Positions 1-7,451 of a stretch of DNA of 64,000 nt are shown piece by piece. The translations under genes and the position numbers were made by a program. This stretch comes from Paracoccus caeni. GTDB taxonomy: Bacteria; Pseudomonadota; Alphaproteobacteria; Rhodobacterales; Rhodobacteraceae. The stretch is from positions 124,001 to 188,000 of the forward strand of contig NZ_JAEPRQ010000001.1 of NCBI RefSeq assembly GCF_016629665.1, given 5' to 3'. The notes beneath the pieces are model-generated. The model saw only the letters and a program-made list of their open reading frames with translations. It was not told the origin of the DNA and made no database searches. Positions within the stretch are counted from its first letter, which is position 1; every line of letters starts with the position of its first letter.

Positions 1-339
1 GCCAAGAGTCTGCATCAATCTTGCTTGTAATACGCCCGCCAGAATTTTCCCCTTATGGTTGCCTGATAGATACAATACACCAGTTCCGGTTGATGTTGAA
101 TTATGAGATGAGTTAAAGTGCAATTCAATAGAAACCGCAGCGCCCCATGAAGAAAGTTTTTCATAAGCACCGGAAATTCCTACGTTGTCTCTATAAAAAA
201 TTTTAATTTCATGGCTGCTAGGCTGAGCGGCGATACGGTTTGCTAGGTCGGTATTCCAATGATACTCGAATTCCTTAAAGTAGGGGGAGTATGCCCCGGG
301 CGCATCTTTTGTATGGCCGACGACGATTGCAACTTTCAT
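1..339 (-). CDS. N-acetylmuramoyl-L-alanine amidase (Amidase_3-like), C-terminus cut by window edge
   Basis: A 113-codon open frame runs on the minus strand from an ATG at 339 to the window edge, so the C-terminus is missing. The start is preceded by a strong GGGAGGGA ribosome site. The protein has no signal peptide. It shows the pattern of zinc-dependent Amidase_3 enzymes that cleave the peptide stem from muramic acid: an N-terminal VVGHT (His9), a Glu in the KEFEYHWN segment (about 23-25) and a second metal His in the motif ELHFNSS (His74). Phage and plasmid endolysins of this family often lack a signal peptide, as here. The surrounding DNA is A+T-rich, consistent with transfer. Family assignment is inferred from these motifs only. 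Confidence 0.7.
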   Translation of the reverse strand, partial: MKVAIVVGHTKDAPGAYSPYFKEFEYHWNTDLANRIAAQPSSHEIKIFYRDNVGISGAYEKLSSWGAAVSIELHFNSSHNSTSTGTGVLYLSGNHKGKILAGVLQARLMQTLG

Positions 340-374
340 GATAATCCCTCCCATATACGCTATAAAGTTTACTT

Positions 375-389
375 GCAGCGAATCGCTGC
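375..389. repeat. Short palindrome in divergent promoter region
   Basis: A perfect inverted repeat (GCAGCG, 3-nt spacer, CGCTGC) lies between the divergent amidase gene and the plus-strand ORF at 448, next to TATAAA-like sequence. It could be an operator for either gene. There is no further evidence. Confidence 0.3.
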
Positions 390-447
390 TACTGGCACTA
401 TAAAATATAGTACTTGAACTGGTGATAGTCATGCGTTCTTTTTAGCG

Positions 448-741
448 ATGCTTGCGCTTGCGGCCCAAGCTCACGGGCAAGATATTGACGGATTATCTCT
501 CGAAGGAAACCAAGTAACAGATGAAATAATTTCTGGTCATCCGTTCTCGGTTTGTATGGATGGGCTTGATCCAGCGTGCGATCTTGTTGTTCCAATGAAT
601 CCCCTCCCGCAGGCTGCAGATCCTAATGCTGTTGTCGTTCCAGGGTTTCCCCAGCATCCTATAATTGTTGGTAATCCGTCCGGTGGTTGTCCTGTTTTGT
701 GCGAGTGGGACCCAGAGGGAGAGGGTCGCGATGAGTGTTAG
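448..741 (+). CDS. Small secreted Cys-containing protein of unknown function
   Basis: A 97-residue ORF. I do not recognise the family. It begins with the second half of an apparent signal peptide (MLALAAQAHG) and continues as an acidic, Pro/Gly-rich, mature-looking protein with five cysteines (two near residues 36-44, two in a CPVLC motif, one at the C-terminus), as in small exported proteins. A better start could be the ATG at 431, which reads MRSF and then hits TAG. One extra T in the T5 run at 439-443 would fuse that start to the hydrophobic stretch. The stop overlaps the ATG at 731 of the next reading frame. Base composition is lower in G+C than in the core genes to the right. Confidence 0.45.
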   Translation: MLALAAQAHGQDIDGLSLEGNQVTDEIISGHPFSVCMDGLDPACDLVVPMNPLPQAADPNAVVVPGFPQHPIIVGNPSGGCPVLCEWDPEGEGRDEC

Positions 742-1053
742 TGTAAGGCGTTTTCGTAGATTTTTGTTCAAAATACTATTTTTATCTTTGCCGACGTCTA
801 CTATAGGTCAAGATTAGGGCTGCCAGTTGGATAGGTGCGCCGAGCAAGATTTTATGCAAGAAATTGAAGACCTGAGAGTTGAAGTAGAACGTCAGCGTAG
901 GGCTTTAAGCTTGCATCAGACGCCGTTTCGAAGGCGCGGATCGACATGGATACAAATGCGGTTGTCGCAATGCGCGCTCAAAATGCATATGCCGTCTCGA
1001 GGTTCAATCATCTTTCTTGGTTGGATGATAATGCAAAGAAAATATTTTCCTAG
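731..1053 (+). pseudogene. Decayed gene: signal peptide plus coiled coil, broken by stops and a frameshift
   Basis: An ATG at 731 (overlapping the previous stop) starts a 28-residue signal-peptide-like segment (basic SVRRFRRF then hydrophobic) ending at TAG 815-817. The same frame continues as a charged, helix-forming stretch (QEIEDLRVEVERQRRA) to about 903. Protein-like sequence then resumes in another frame (904 onward; LASDAVSKARIDMDTN), ending at TAG 1051-1053 immediately before the membrane ORF at 1072. Read together, the pieces resemble one exported or membrane protein of about 230 residues that has lost its frame. Separate tiny genes are a less likely reading. Confidence 0.4.
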
Positions 1054-1071
1054 CAAAACACTGCGCTTTGG

Positions 1072-1425
1072 GTGGTGACTATAATTACGTTCATTGTCGC
1101 CTCATTGGCGATTGCGACAGCTTTGCTTGGGCTTAGGCCATCGTTTAGAATCCTTGGCGCAAGAACTGAACTTGAAGTCGAGATCGACGGCTTAGTGGCT
1201 GAGATTGGCGGCGAGGCCGAAAAAATATTAGGTGCTAAGGAACGGCTTCTTGGAAGGTTTGCTGGATTGTCAACCGATATCAATATTGGTCCGTCCGGGA
1301 TAAGGGTGACTTCCGCTGCGACTTGGATGATCGTTTTGATGATCGCGTTTGTATACATTTACCTATTCATTACGGAAGTCATGGAGATTAGGGAGGTGAA
1401 TTCAGGAGCGCCGATTTTAAGTTAA
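1072..1425 (+). CDS. Small membrane protein, probable C-terminal piece of the broken upstream gene
   Basis: A 117-residue ORF from a GTG at 1072, with no clear ribosome site. It has a membrane segment at about residues 3-21, a cytoplasmic-type amphipathic region rich in Glu/Ala/Gly (about 30-75, LVAEIGGEAEKILG) and a second membrane helix at about 84-102, followed by a short tail. I do not recognise a family. The frame is the same as that of the 904-1053 fragment, separated from it by one TAG, so this may be the C-terminal half of a decayed gene and may not be translated on its own. Confidence 0.4.
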   Translation: MVTIITFIVASLAIATALLGLRPSFRILGARTELEVEIDGLVAEIGGEAEKILGAKERLLGRFAGLSTDINIGPSGIRVTSAATWMIVLMIAFVYIYLFITEVMEIREVNSGAPILS

Positions 1426-1705
1426 AAATGACAGAATGTTGAGCCACTGACCTCATATGAAGTATTATCACTTGGCTCTGCGGCTGACGGGTGTCAAGGC
1501 GAGGCCTGCGATTATTCTGATGAATATTTTTTATTTAATTTAGTATAAATCGCGGCGAGGTATATGATTTTATCAATCGCGTATTTTATATTTTGGCTAT
1601 TTTTAATATATTTTCTTTCTAAATAATCGTATCAGCAAATTTTAAGTCTATGCCCTTCTACCCTATACTGTAAGCTGGCATCCGAACACACTTCCCACCG
1701 CTCAA
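1426..1705. other. A+T-rich intergenic stretch
   Basis: About 280 bases that are markedly A+T-rich, especially 1520-1650, in an otherwise G+C-rich window. Apart from a 20-codon hydrophobic ORF on the plus strand, I see no gene, no terminator hairpin with a T-run and no repeat. It separates the left-end island from the BrnA-like gene. Confidence 0.5.
1564..1626 (+). CDS. Possible 20-residue hydrophobic peptide
   Basis: ATG at 1564 to TAA at 1624-1626 encodes 20 residues that are almost entirely hydrophobic or aromatic (MILSIAYFIF start, ending in SK). This is enough for one membrane helix. GGCGAGG lies 5-6 nt upstream and could serve as ribosome site. The A+T-rich background makes a chance Phe/Ile/Leu-rich ORF plausible. 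Small toxic or regulatory membrane peptides look like this, but nothing else supports the idea. Confidence 0.2.
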   Translation: MILSIAYFIFWLFLIYFLSK

Positions 1706-2221
1706 CTACGGATCCTCCAACACAGCCCGTGCCGCCATGATCCCTTTTAAAATCGCCCGACGTGATGCCGATGACATCTCCGATGTCTCATCCATCGGCA
1801 CGCCCTCACCCGCGGCGCCGAACGGCTTGCCGCCATTCATCTCATCGTATTTCCGCTGCCTTTCCCCGAACTCGGGCCGCAAGCCGTCATGCATCTCTTG
1901 CTCGCGGCGTTTCATGTAATCCATCGTCTCGCCGCCCCGGATCACCCCGGCCAGACGTGCATGCATCCAGACCGACATCAGCCGGTTCACCCGGACCTGC
2001 CAGTCCGGCCCCATCGAGCGGAAGAACCGCACTAGCCCCTCATCCAGCCGCAGCGTGACGCGGGTTTTGCGCTCGGTCGGCTTTTGGCGCGCGATCTCGT
2101 GCCATTCGTCGGGGATGCGCATCTCGCGGAAGATGGTCTGGTGCAGATCCCATTCCAGCATCCGCATGGCATCGGCCATGTAGTGATAATTCAGCCGCCG
2201 CTGATCGTCCGCCTTGGTCAT
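1706..2221 (-). CDS. BrnA-like antitoxin-domain protein, orphan
   Basis: 171 residues from the ATG at 2221, chosen because AAGGGGTG lies just upstream; an ORF extension to 2323 has no such site. The central part (about residues 50-90) reads RKTRVTLRLDEGLVRFFRSM followed by a W-x3-VN-x2-M pattern. This resembles the C-terminal DNA-binding (ribbon-helix-helix) region of BrnA antitoxins, which neutralise BrnT toxins and repress their own operon. The protein is longer than typical BrnA, and no BrnT-sized gene is adjacent: the upstream neighbour is dnaE2. It may be a free-standing regulator. An array of 11-bp units lies 75 bp upstream of the start and could be its operator. Confidence 0.6.
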   Translation of the reverse strand: MTKADDQRRLNYHYMADAMRMLEWDLHQTIFREMRIPDEWHEIARQKPTERKTRVTLRLDEGLVRFFRSMGPDWQVRVNRLMSVWMHARLAGVIRGGETMDYMKRREQEMHDGLRPEFGERQRKYDEMNGGKPFGAAGEGVPMDETSEMSSASRRAILKGIMAARAVLEDP

Positions 2222-2295
2222 CGCACACCCCTTGCCGCTTGCGAAGAACCTGCCCGCAAAGGGTAAACGCCGCCTTAACCATGCGAGCGTTGTCG

Positions 2296-2350
2296 GTGTA
2301 CGCGCTGTGCACGGGCTGTGCATGGGTTGTGGACGCCCTGTGCGCCGGTT
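2296..2350. repeat. Array A: five 11-bp GTG-initiated units
   Basis: Five consecutive 11-bp units start at 2296, 2307, 2318, 2329 and 2340, reading GTGTACGCGCT, GTGCACGGGCT, GTGCATGGGTT, GTGGACGCCCT and GTGCGCCGGTT. The phase is exact. It sits between dnaE2 (stop at 2364) and the BrnA-like gene (start 2221). A second array with the same unit order is at 61700-61765. The helical spacing suggests a cooperative protein-binding site. Confidence 0.75.
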
Positions 2351-2363
2351 TTCAGGGGTTGTT

Positions 2364-5300
2364 TCAGTGAAAGTCGCGGCTGGGAAAAAGCTTCTTCGCC
2401 TGCTCTCTCGGATGCCTCGCCGGGCGCGATGGACGCGGCGCGGTATCGGTCTTGGGCGTCGTCATCCCGACCGCATCCCCCCACGGATGTCCTAGATTCA
2501 TAAGGCAAAAAGACATATCCTCGATCTGTTCGGCGATCAGATGAACCACGATCCCCGCCTTCTCGACCCGCCCGGTCACGCGCAGCAGACGCCCCCCCAT
2601 GACCACGCGGCGATAGCGGTCGAACACCTTCTTCCAGACCACCACGTTACAGACCCCGGTTTCATCCTCCAGCGTCACAAACACCACCCCCGAAGCCGTG
2701 CCGGGGCGTTGCCGGGTAATCACCAGCCCGCAGACCGAGACCCTGCCCCGCGCGTCGATCAACCGGCCATGCGGCACCAGACCGGGGATCGAGGGGCGCA
2801 GCAATTCCATCGGATGCGCGCGCAGCGTCAGACGGGTGGCCACGTAATCCTCCACCACTTCTTCGCCCAGATGCATGGCGGGCAGGTCGGGGTCAGGCTC
2901 GCGTATCCCCTCGCCGTCCAGCGGGTCCGAGAACAGCGGCAACAGCCGGGGCGAGCGGATGGCGCGGACCTGCCACAAGGCGGCGCGGCGGGTCAGGCCC
3001 ATGCCGGTGAAGGCGTCGGCCTCGGCAAGACGTTCCAGCACGGCGGGGGGAATGCGGGTCTGCATCCACAATGTCTCGGGGTCGGGATAGCCGTTGCCGC
3101 GCAGGTCCACGATGCGGTCCGCATCATCTTCCTTGAAGCCGCGGATCTGGCGGAAGCCAAGCCGCAGGGCCAGCGCGCCATCGGTGCGGCGTTCAAGGCG
3201 GTTGTCCCATTCGCTTTGATTGACGCAGACGGGGCGGATTTCGACGCCATGATCGCGGGCGTCGCGGATGATCTGGGCCGGGGCGTAAAAGCCCATCGGC
3301 TGCGAGTTCAGCAGCGCACAGGCAAAGATCGCCGGGTGGTGGCATTTCAGCCATGATGACACATAGGTCAGCAGCGCAAAGGCCGCCGCGTGGCTTTCGG
3401 GGAAGCCGTAATCGGCGAAGCCCCGGATCTGGTTGAAGCAGCGTTCGGCGAAATCGGGGGTATAGCCATTGGCGATCATGCCATCGACGAATTTTCGCTC
3501 GAATTTATGGACTGTTCCGACATGGCGGAACGAGGCCAGCGAGCGGCGTAACTGGTCCGCTTCTTCGGCGGTGAAACCCGCAGCGACTACGGCGATCCGC
3601 ATCGCCTGTTCCTGAAACAGCGGCACACCGAGGGTTTTCGACAGGACGCCCTTCAGTTCCTCGGATGGATAATCCACCTTTTCCAGTTTCTGGCGGCGCT
3701 TGATATAGGGCTGCACCATGCCGCCCTGAATCGGGCCGGGGCGGACGATGGCGACCTCGATCACCAGATCGTAAAATTCGCGCGGTTGCATGCGAGGCAG
3801 GAAATTCATCTGTGCCCGGCTTTCAACCTGAAACACGCCTACCGCGTCCGCCCGGCAGAGCATGTCATAGGTCGAGCCGTCCCCCGGTGGGATAGAGTCA
3901 AGGTTATGCTCGATCCCGTCGTGAGCGCGCAGCAAGTCGAAAGCCTTGCGGATGCAGGTCAGCATGCCAAGGCTGAGCACATCCACTTTCAGGATGTTCA
4001 GCGCATCGATATCATCTTTGTCCCACTCGATGCAGGTGCGCTTTTCCATCGCCGCATTCTCGATCGGGCACAATTCATCCAGTCGGCCATTCGTAATGAC
4101 AAACCCGCCGACATGTTGAGACAGGTGACGAGGAAAGCCGATGATTTCGCGGATCAGATCCAGCGTCAGGGCAAGGCGGCGGTCAGTGGGGTTCAGGCCC
4201 AATTCGCGGATGCGATCCTCGTCCGCGCCTTTGTTCGAGATACCCCAGACAAGTCCAGACAGATTGGTCGTCACATCCTGAGACAGGCCCATGACTTTAC
4301 CAACCTCGCGGATCGCTGCGCGGGTGCGGAAGTGGATCACCGTGGCGCAGAGGCCTGCGCGTTCTCGGGTATATTTTTCGTAAATCCATTGGATCACTTC
4401 TTCACGGCGCTCGTGTTCGAAATCGACGTCGATATCTGGTGGCTCACCGCGATGGCGCGAGACGAAGCGCTCAAAGACCATGTTAATCTGATCCGGGCTG
4501 ACATCGGTGATGCCAAGCGCCCAACAGATGATGGAATTGGCTGCCGAGCCACGCCCTTGGCAGAGAATACCAACGGAGCGGGCATAGGTGACGATGTCAT
4601 GCACGGTCAGGAAATAAGGGGCGAATTTCATCTCTGCCACCAGCGCCAGTTCATGTGCGGCGGTCTGAAGGTGCTTGCCCGGGATCCCCTGTTTGCTACG
4701 GCGGGCCAGACCTTCATGGACCAGACGGTGCAGGCGTTCCTGTGGTTCTTCGCCGTTCGCCCGCTCATCCGGGTAATCATAGCTGAGCTCCCTGAGATCG
4801 AAGCTGCATCTGGCGGCGATTTCCAGCGTGCGGCGGATCGCGCCGGGATGGCGGTGGTAAAGACGCGCCATTTCAGCCGCGCCTTTCAGGCGGCGTTCGG
4901 CATTGGGCAGGGCATGGGTGCCAATGTGGTCGATGGTCAGCCCCTTGCGGATGCAGGTCAGCACATCGGCCAGCGGACGCCGCCCGGCGCGGTGCATCAG
5001 CACATCGCCCACCGCCACCATCGGCGCAGCGGCGCGCAGGGCCAGCGTGGCGCAGGTGTCAAACCATGCCTGATCCGAGCCGTCATACCGCGGGGCCGCC
5101 CCCAGAAAGACATGGCCCGGATAGCGGCGAACAAGGCGCTGGATCGGCTTCAGTGCCTGCAAGGCATCGGCGGGCGGTAGGGCGATCAGGATGATACCGG
5201 CGCAGCCCTGTTCCAGATCGGGCAGGGTCAGGTGGCATTCGGCCTTGCCCGCCCGGCGCTTGCCCAGCGTCAGCAGCCGGGACAATCGCGCATAGGCGGG

Positions 5301-5705
5301 CCGGTCGGTCGGCAGGGCGATCCATTCGACCGGGCAATCCTGCAAAACCAGCCGCGCGCCGACGATCAGCTTTGGCAACTTCACCCCATGCGGGACCGGC
5401 AATTCCTGCGCCGCGCCGATTTCCTGCCGTGAACTGGTATCGATGCGGACGGTCGAGGCGATGCGCGGTTTTTCGACCTTATCCCTAAGATCGCGCAGCG
5501 TCCGCCATGCCCGCACCACCCCCGCCAACGAATTGCGGTCGGTGATGGCGATGGCGGACAGGCCCAGTTCGGCAGCGCGGGCAATCATCTCATCGGGATG
5601 CGAGGCGCCGGTGAGGAAGGTGAAATTCGTGGTCACGCCCAGTTCGGCATAGCCGGGCGGCTCCAGTTCCTCGGGCATGGTATATGGAGCCGCGCGAGGA
5701 GGCAT
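2364..5705 (-). CDS. dnaE2: Error-prone DNA polymerase III alpha-subunit homologue DnaE2
   Basis: 1113 residues. DnaE2 is the catalytic polymerase of the ImuB-DnaE2 mutasome, which carries out mutagenic bypass of DNA lesions in the SOS response. The start ATG (5705-5703) shares a base with the imuB stop (TGATG), indicating translational coupling; an upstream extension to 5795 lies inside imuB and is rejected. The order is an N-terminal PHP domain (TNFTFLTGASHPDE), then the C-family polymerase core with PPDIDVDFEHERREE (catalytic Asp pair about residue 425) and KVDVLSLGM (third Asp about 576), a helix-hairpin-helix region, and a C-terminal OB fold. Length and order fit DnaE2 rather than replicative DnaE1, which is longer. 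It is second in the SOS-regulated operon. Confidence 0.95.
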   Translation of the reverse strand: MPPRAAPYTMPEELEPPGYAELGVTTNFTFLTGASHPDEMIARAAELGLSAIAITDRNSLAGVVRAWRTLRDLRDKVEKPRIASTVRIDTSSRQEIGAAQELPVPHGVKLPKLIVGARLVLQDCPVEWIALPTDRPAYARLSRLLTLGKRRAGKAECHLTLPDLEQGCAGIILIALPPADALQALKPIQRLVRRYPGHVFLGAAPRYDGSDQAWFDTCATLALRAAAPMVAVGDVLMHRAGRRPLADVLTCIRKGLTIDHIGTHALPNAERRLKGAAEMARLYHRHPGAIRRTLEIAARCSFDLRELSYDYPDERANGEEPQERLHRLVHEGLARRSKQGIPGKHLQTAAHELALVAEMKFAPYFLTVHDIVTYARSVGILCQGRGSAANSIICWALGITDVSPDQINMVFERFVSRHRGEPPDIDVDFEHERREEVIQWIYEKYTRERAGLCATVIHFRTRAAIREVGKVMGLSQDVTTNLSGLVWGISNKGADEDRIRELGLNPTDRRLALTLDLIREIIGFPRHLSQHVGGFVITNGRLDELCPIENAAMEKRTCIEWDKDDIDALNILKVDVLSLGMLTCIRKAFDLLRAHDGIEHNLDSIPPGDGSTYDMLCRADAVGVFQVESRAQMNFLPRMQPREFYDLVIEVAIVRPGPIQGGMVQPYIKRRQKLEKVDYPSEELKGVLSKTLGVPLFQEQAMRIAVVAAGFTAEEADQLRRSLASFRHVGTVHKFERKFVDGMIANGYTPDFAERCFNQIRGFADYGFPESHAAAFALLTYVSSWLKCHHPAIFACALLNSQPMGFYAPAQIIRDARDHGVEIRPVCVNQSEWDNRLERRTDGALALRLGFRQIRGFKEDDADRIVDLRGNGYPDPETLWMQTRIPPAVLERLAEADAFTGMGLTRRAALWQVRAIRSPRLLPLFSDPLDGEGIREPDPDLPAMHLGEEVVEDYVATRLTLRAHPMELLRPSIPGLVPHGRLIDARGRVSVCGLVITRQRPGTASGVVFVTLEDETGVCNVVVWKKVFDRYRRVVMGGRLLRVTGRVEKAGIVVHLIAEQIEDMSFCLMNLGHPWGDAVGMTTPKTDTAPRPSRPARHPREQAKKLFPSRDFH

Positions 5706-7192
5706 CACGGAAATTCCCCCTGCACCTGCCAGCCGGGGTTCTGCGGCGTGTGGAACATCCACAACCGGCGTCCCTGATGCGTTTCGACCCGCCAATAATC
5801 GCGCATGCCGCTGCGCCAGCCTTCATCATCCATCCACCATTCCGGCGCGATCCGTTCCGGGCCGGTTGCGCGAAGGGTGGTGAAGCTCATCCGTCGCCAC
5901 TGAAACCGGGCGGGGGGCTGCGTGCCGCGTGCCCGAACCGGCTCGGGCGGGAAGATCGTCAGCGGGCGGGGTTGTTGAGGGGTATAGTCTGGCGCGGGTT
6001 CACTGAAAGCCGAGGGCGCGACCAGAAAGCTGCGTTCAGGGATATGGCTTTCGGCGGGCAGCAGGCGGCGGATGTTCTCGATCCCGATGCGGCTGCCAAG
6101 TCGGGTGATGAGATCCGACAGGGCGCTGTCGTCCCGTGCGGCTCCCGTCAGGCCGTCGCCAAGCTGCTCGGGCGGCAGGGGTTCGACCTGAACGGCCCGC
6201 AGCCGCAACCCGTCGATGCCAAAGCCCGCATCGACATCGGCGATGCCGCGATGAAACAGCGGCATGATCCGCGCCGGATCGCGCAGGGCCGAGGCAAGGC
6301 GTAATTCGATCTGCCGCGCGGAATGGTCCACCCGTTCCAGCGACAGGTTCAGCATACGCGCGCCCATATCCTGTGCCCGCAGTCGATGGCAAAGCGCGAT
6401 CACCAGCCTTTCGACCGCCGCCATCACATCGCCCACCAGCCCGATTGGCTCGGGCAGGGACATGCGGACCGAGAAGGGCGGGCTATCCTGCTCGGGCGAG
6501 ATCTGCTCGGGCAGCGTGCCTAGGGCCTGATCCAATCGCAAAAGCAACGCGGGGCCAAAACGGCGGGCCAGCGAGGCGCGGGGCTGGGCCAGCAGATCCG
6601 AGATGCTGCGCAGGCCGACACGTTGCAGGGCGGTCGTGATTTCAGGCTCGATCCGCAGGGCGGCGACGGAGAGGGGCGCAAGCGCCGTCCGACCCTGACC
6701 CGGCTGAGCGATCCCCTCGCCATAACGCGCCAAGGCCCATGCCGCGCCGCGATTGTCGCCAAGACCAAGCTGCGCGGTGATCCGCGAAGCCCGCATCCTG
6801 CGGCGCAGATCGGCCAGCAGCGCGGCCTCGCCCCCGATCAGATGGTCCGAGCCGGTGATATCCAGCAGCAGCCCATCGGTGCCATCGACCGCGACCCATG
6901 GGCAATAGCGTAAAGCCCACCGCCTGAGCGCGGCCAGAAACCGTGCATCCGCCCGCAGATCGGCAGGCTCCTGTTGCAGATCGGGGCAATAGGCCCGCGC
7001 CTCGGCCAAGGCCATGCCGCGTTGCAGGCCAAGCTTTTCGGCCCGTTGGTTCAGGCAATAAAGCCGATCGGCATTCTCTTGCCGCTGCACCAGCGCGAAG
7101 GGCGCATCGACCGCGCGCATCCGCAGAACCCGGTCGCTGGGCAGCCGGGGAAGCCATATCGACACAACGCGCTGTCTGATTCCATCGAACAT
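5705..7192 (-). CDS. imuB: ImuB, catalytically inactive Y-family polymerase homologue
   Basis: 495 residues. ImuB is the adaptor of the mutasome: it resembles Y-family polymerases but lacks the metal-binding acidic residues, and it connects DnaE2 to the beta clamp. The N-terminus reads VVSIWLPRLPSDR in place of the catalytic Asp-x-Asp segment of DinB. The palm follows (AVDGTDGLLLDITG) and the characteristic C-terminal block is RDYWRVETHQGRRLWMFH. It is first gene of the operon, with dnaE2 overlapping its stop. A LexA box sits 12 nt upstream of the ATG. The usual first member of this cassette, imuA, is absent here. Confidence 0.93.
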   Translation of the reverse strand: MFDGIRQRVVSIWLPRLPSDRVLRMRAVDAPFALVQRQENADRLYCLNQRAEKLGLQRGMALAEARAYCPDLQQEPADLRADARFLAALRRWALRYCPWVAVDGTDGLLLDITGSDHLIGGEAALLADLRRRMRASRITAQLGLGDNRGAAWALARYGEGIAQPGQGRTALAPLSVAALRIEPEITTALQRVGLRSISDLLAQPRASLARRFGPALLLRLDQALGTLPEQISPEQDSPPFSVRMSLPEPIGLVGDVMAAVERLVIALCHRLRAQDMGARMLNLSLERVDHSARQIELRLASALRDPARIMPLFHRGIADVDAGFGIDGLRLRAVQVEPLPPEQLGDGLTGAARDDSALSDLITRLGSRIGIENIRRLLPAESHIPERSFLVAPSAFSEPAPDYTPQQPRPLTIFPPEPVRARGTQPPARFQWRRMSFTTLRATGPERIAPEWWMDDEGWRSGMRDYWRVETHQGRRLWMFHTPQNPGWQVQGEFP

Positions 7193-7204
7193 ACCAACAC
7201 CAAT

Positions 7205-7219
7205 GTTCCTGATATGTTC
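7205..7219 (-). promoter_or_regulatory. LexA (SOS) box upstream of imuB
   Basis: GTTC-CTGATAT-GTTC matches the alphaproteobacterial LexA recognition pattern GTTC-N7-GTTC exactly. It lies 12 nt upstream of the imuB start, so LexA would repress imuB-dnaE2 until DNA damage. The divergent TonB receptor starts 232 bp away and is less likely to be affected. Confidence 0.88.
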
Positions 7220-7451
7220 TTTTTAAATCACCCCTCTCGGCGAGTCGAGTCGCCCAAATCGGCAGCTTGTCGGCGGCACGTCATGCAAATTTCCGAAAAA
7301 TCTGACAAAAAGTGTGGGTTTTTGCCAACACTCCCAGAAATAAACACCTCGGTTCACGTCCGAACACTTACCCAAAGGCTGGTTAAGAGATATTACCACT
7401 TCCGGGTGCAAGCCATCGCCAGTCCCTAACCCACCACAGGAGACCTTAACG

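Noticed and set aside
731..1425. TAG recoding (amber as sense codon)
   Set aside because: A frame change also breaks the gene, and neighbouring ORFs use TAG as a real stop (741).
3786..5180. Plus-strand 464-codon ORF opposite dnaE2
   Set aside because: Antisense shadow of a strongly supported gene; composition looks non-protein and there is no ribosome site.
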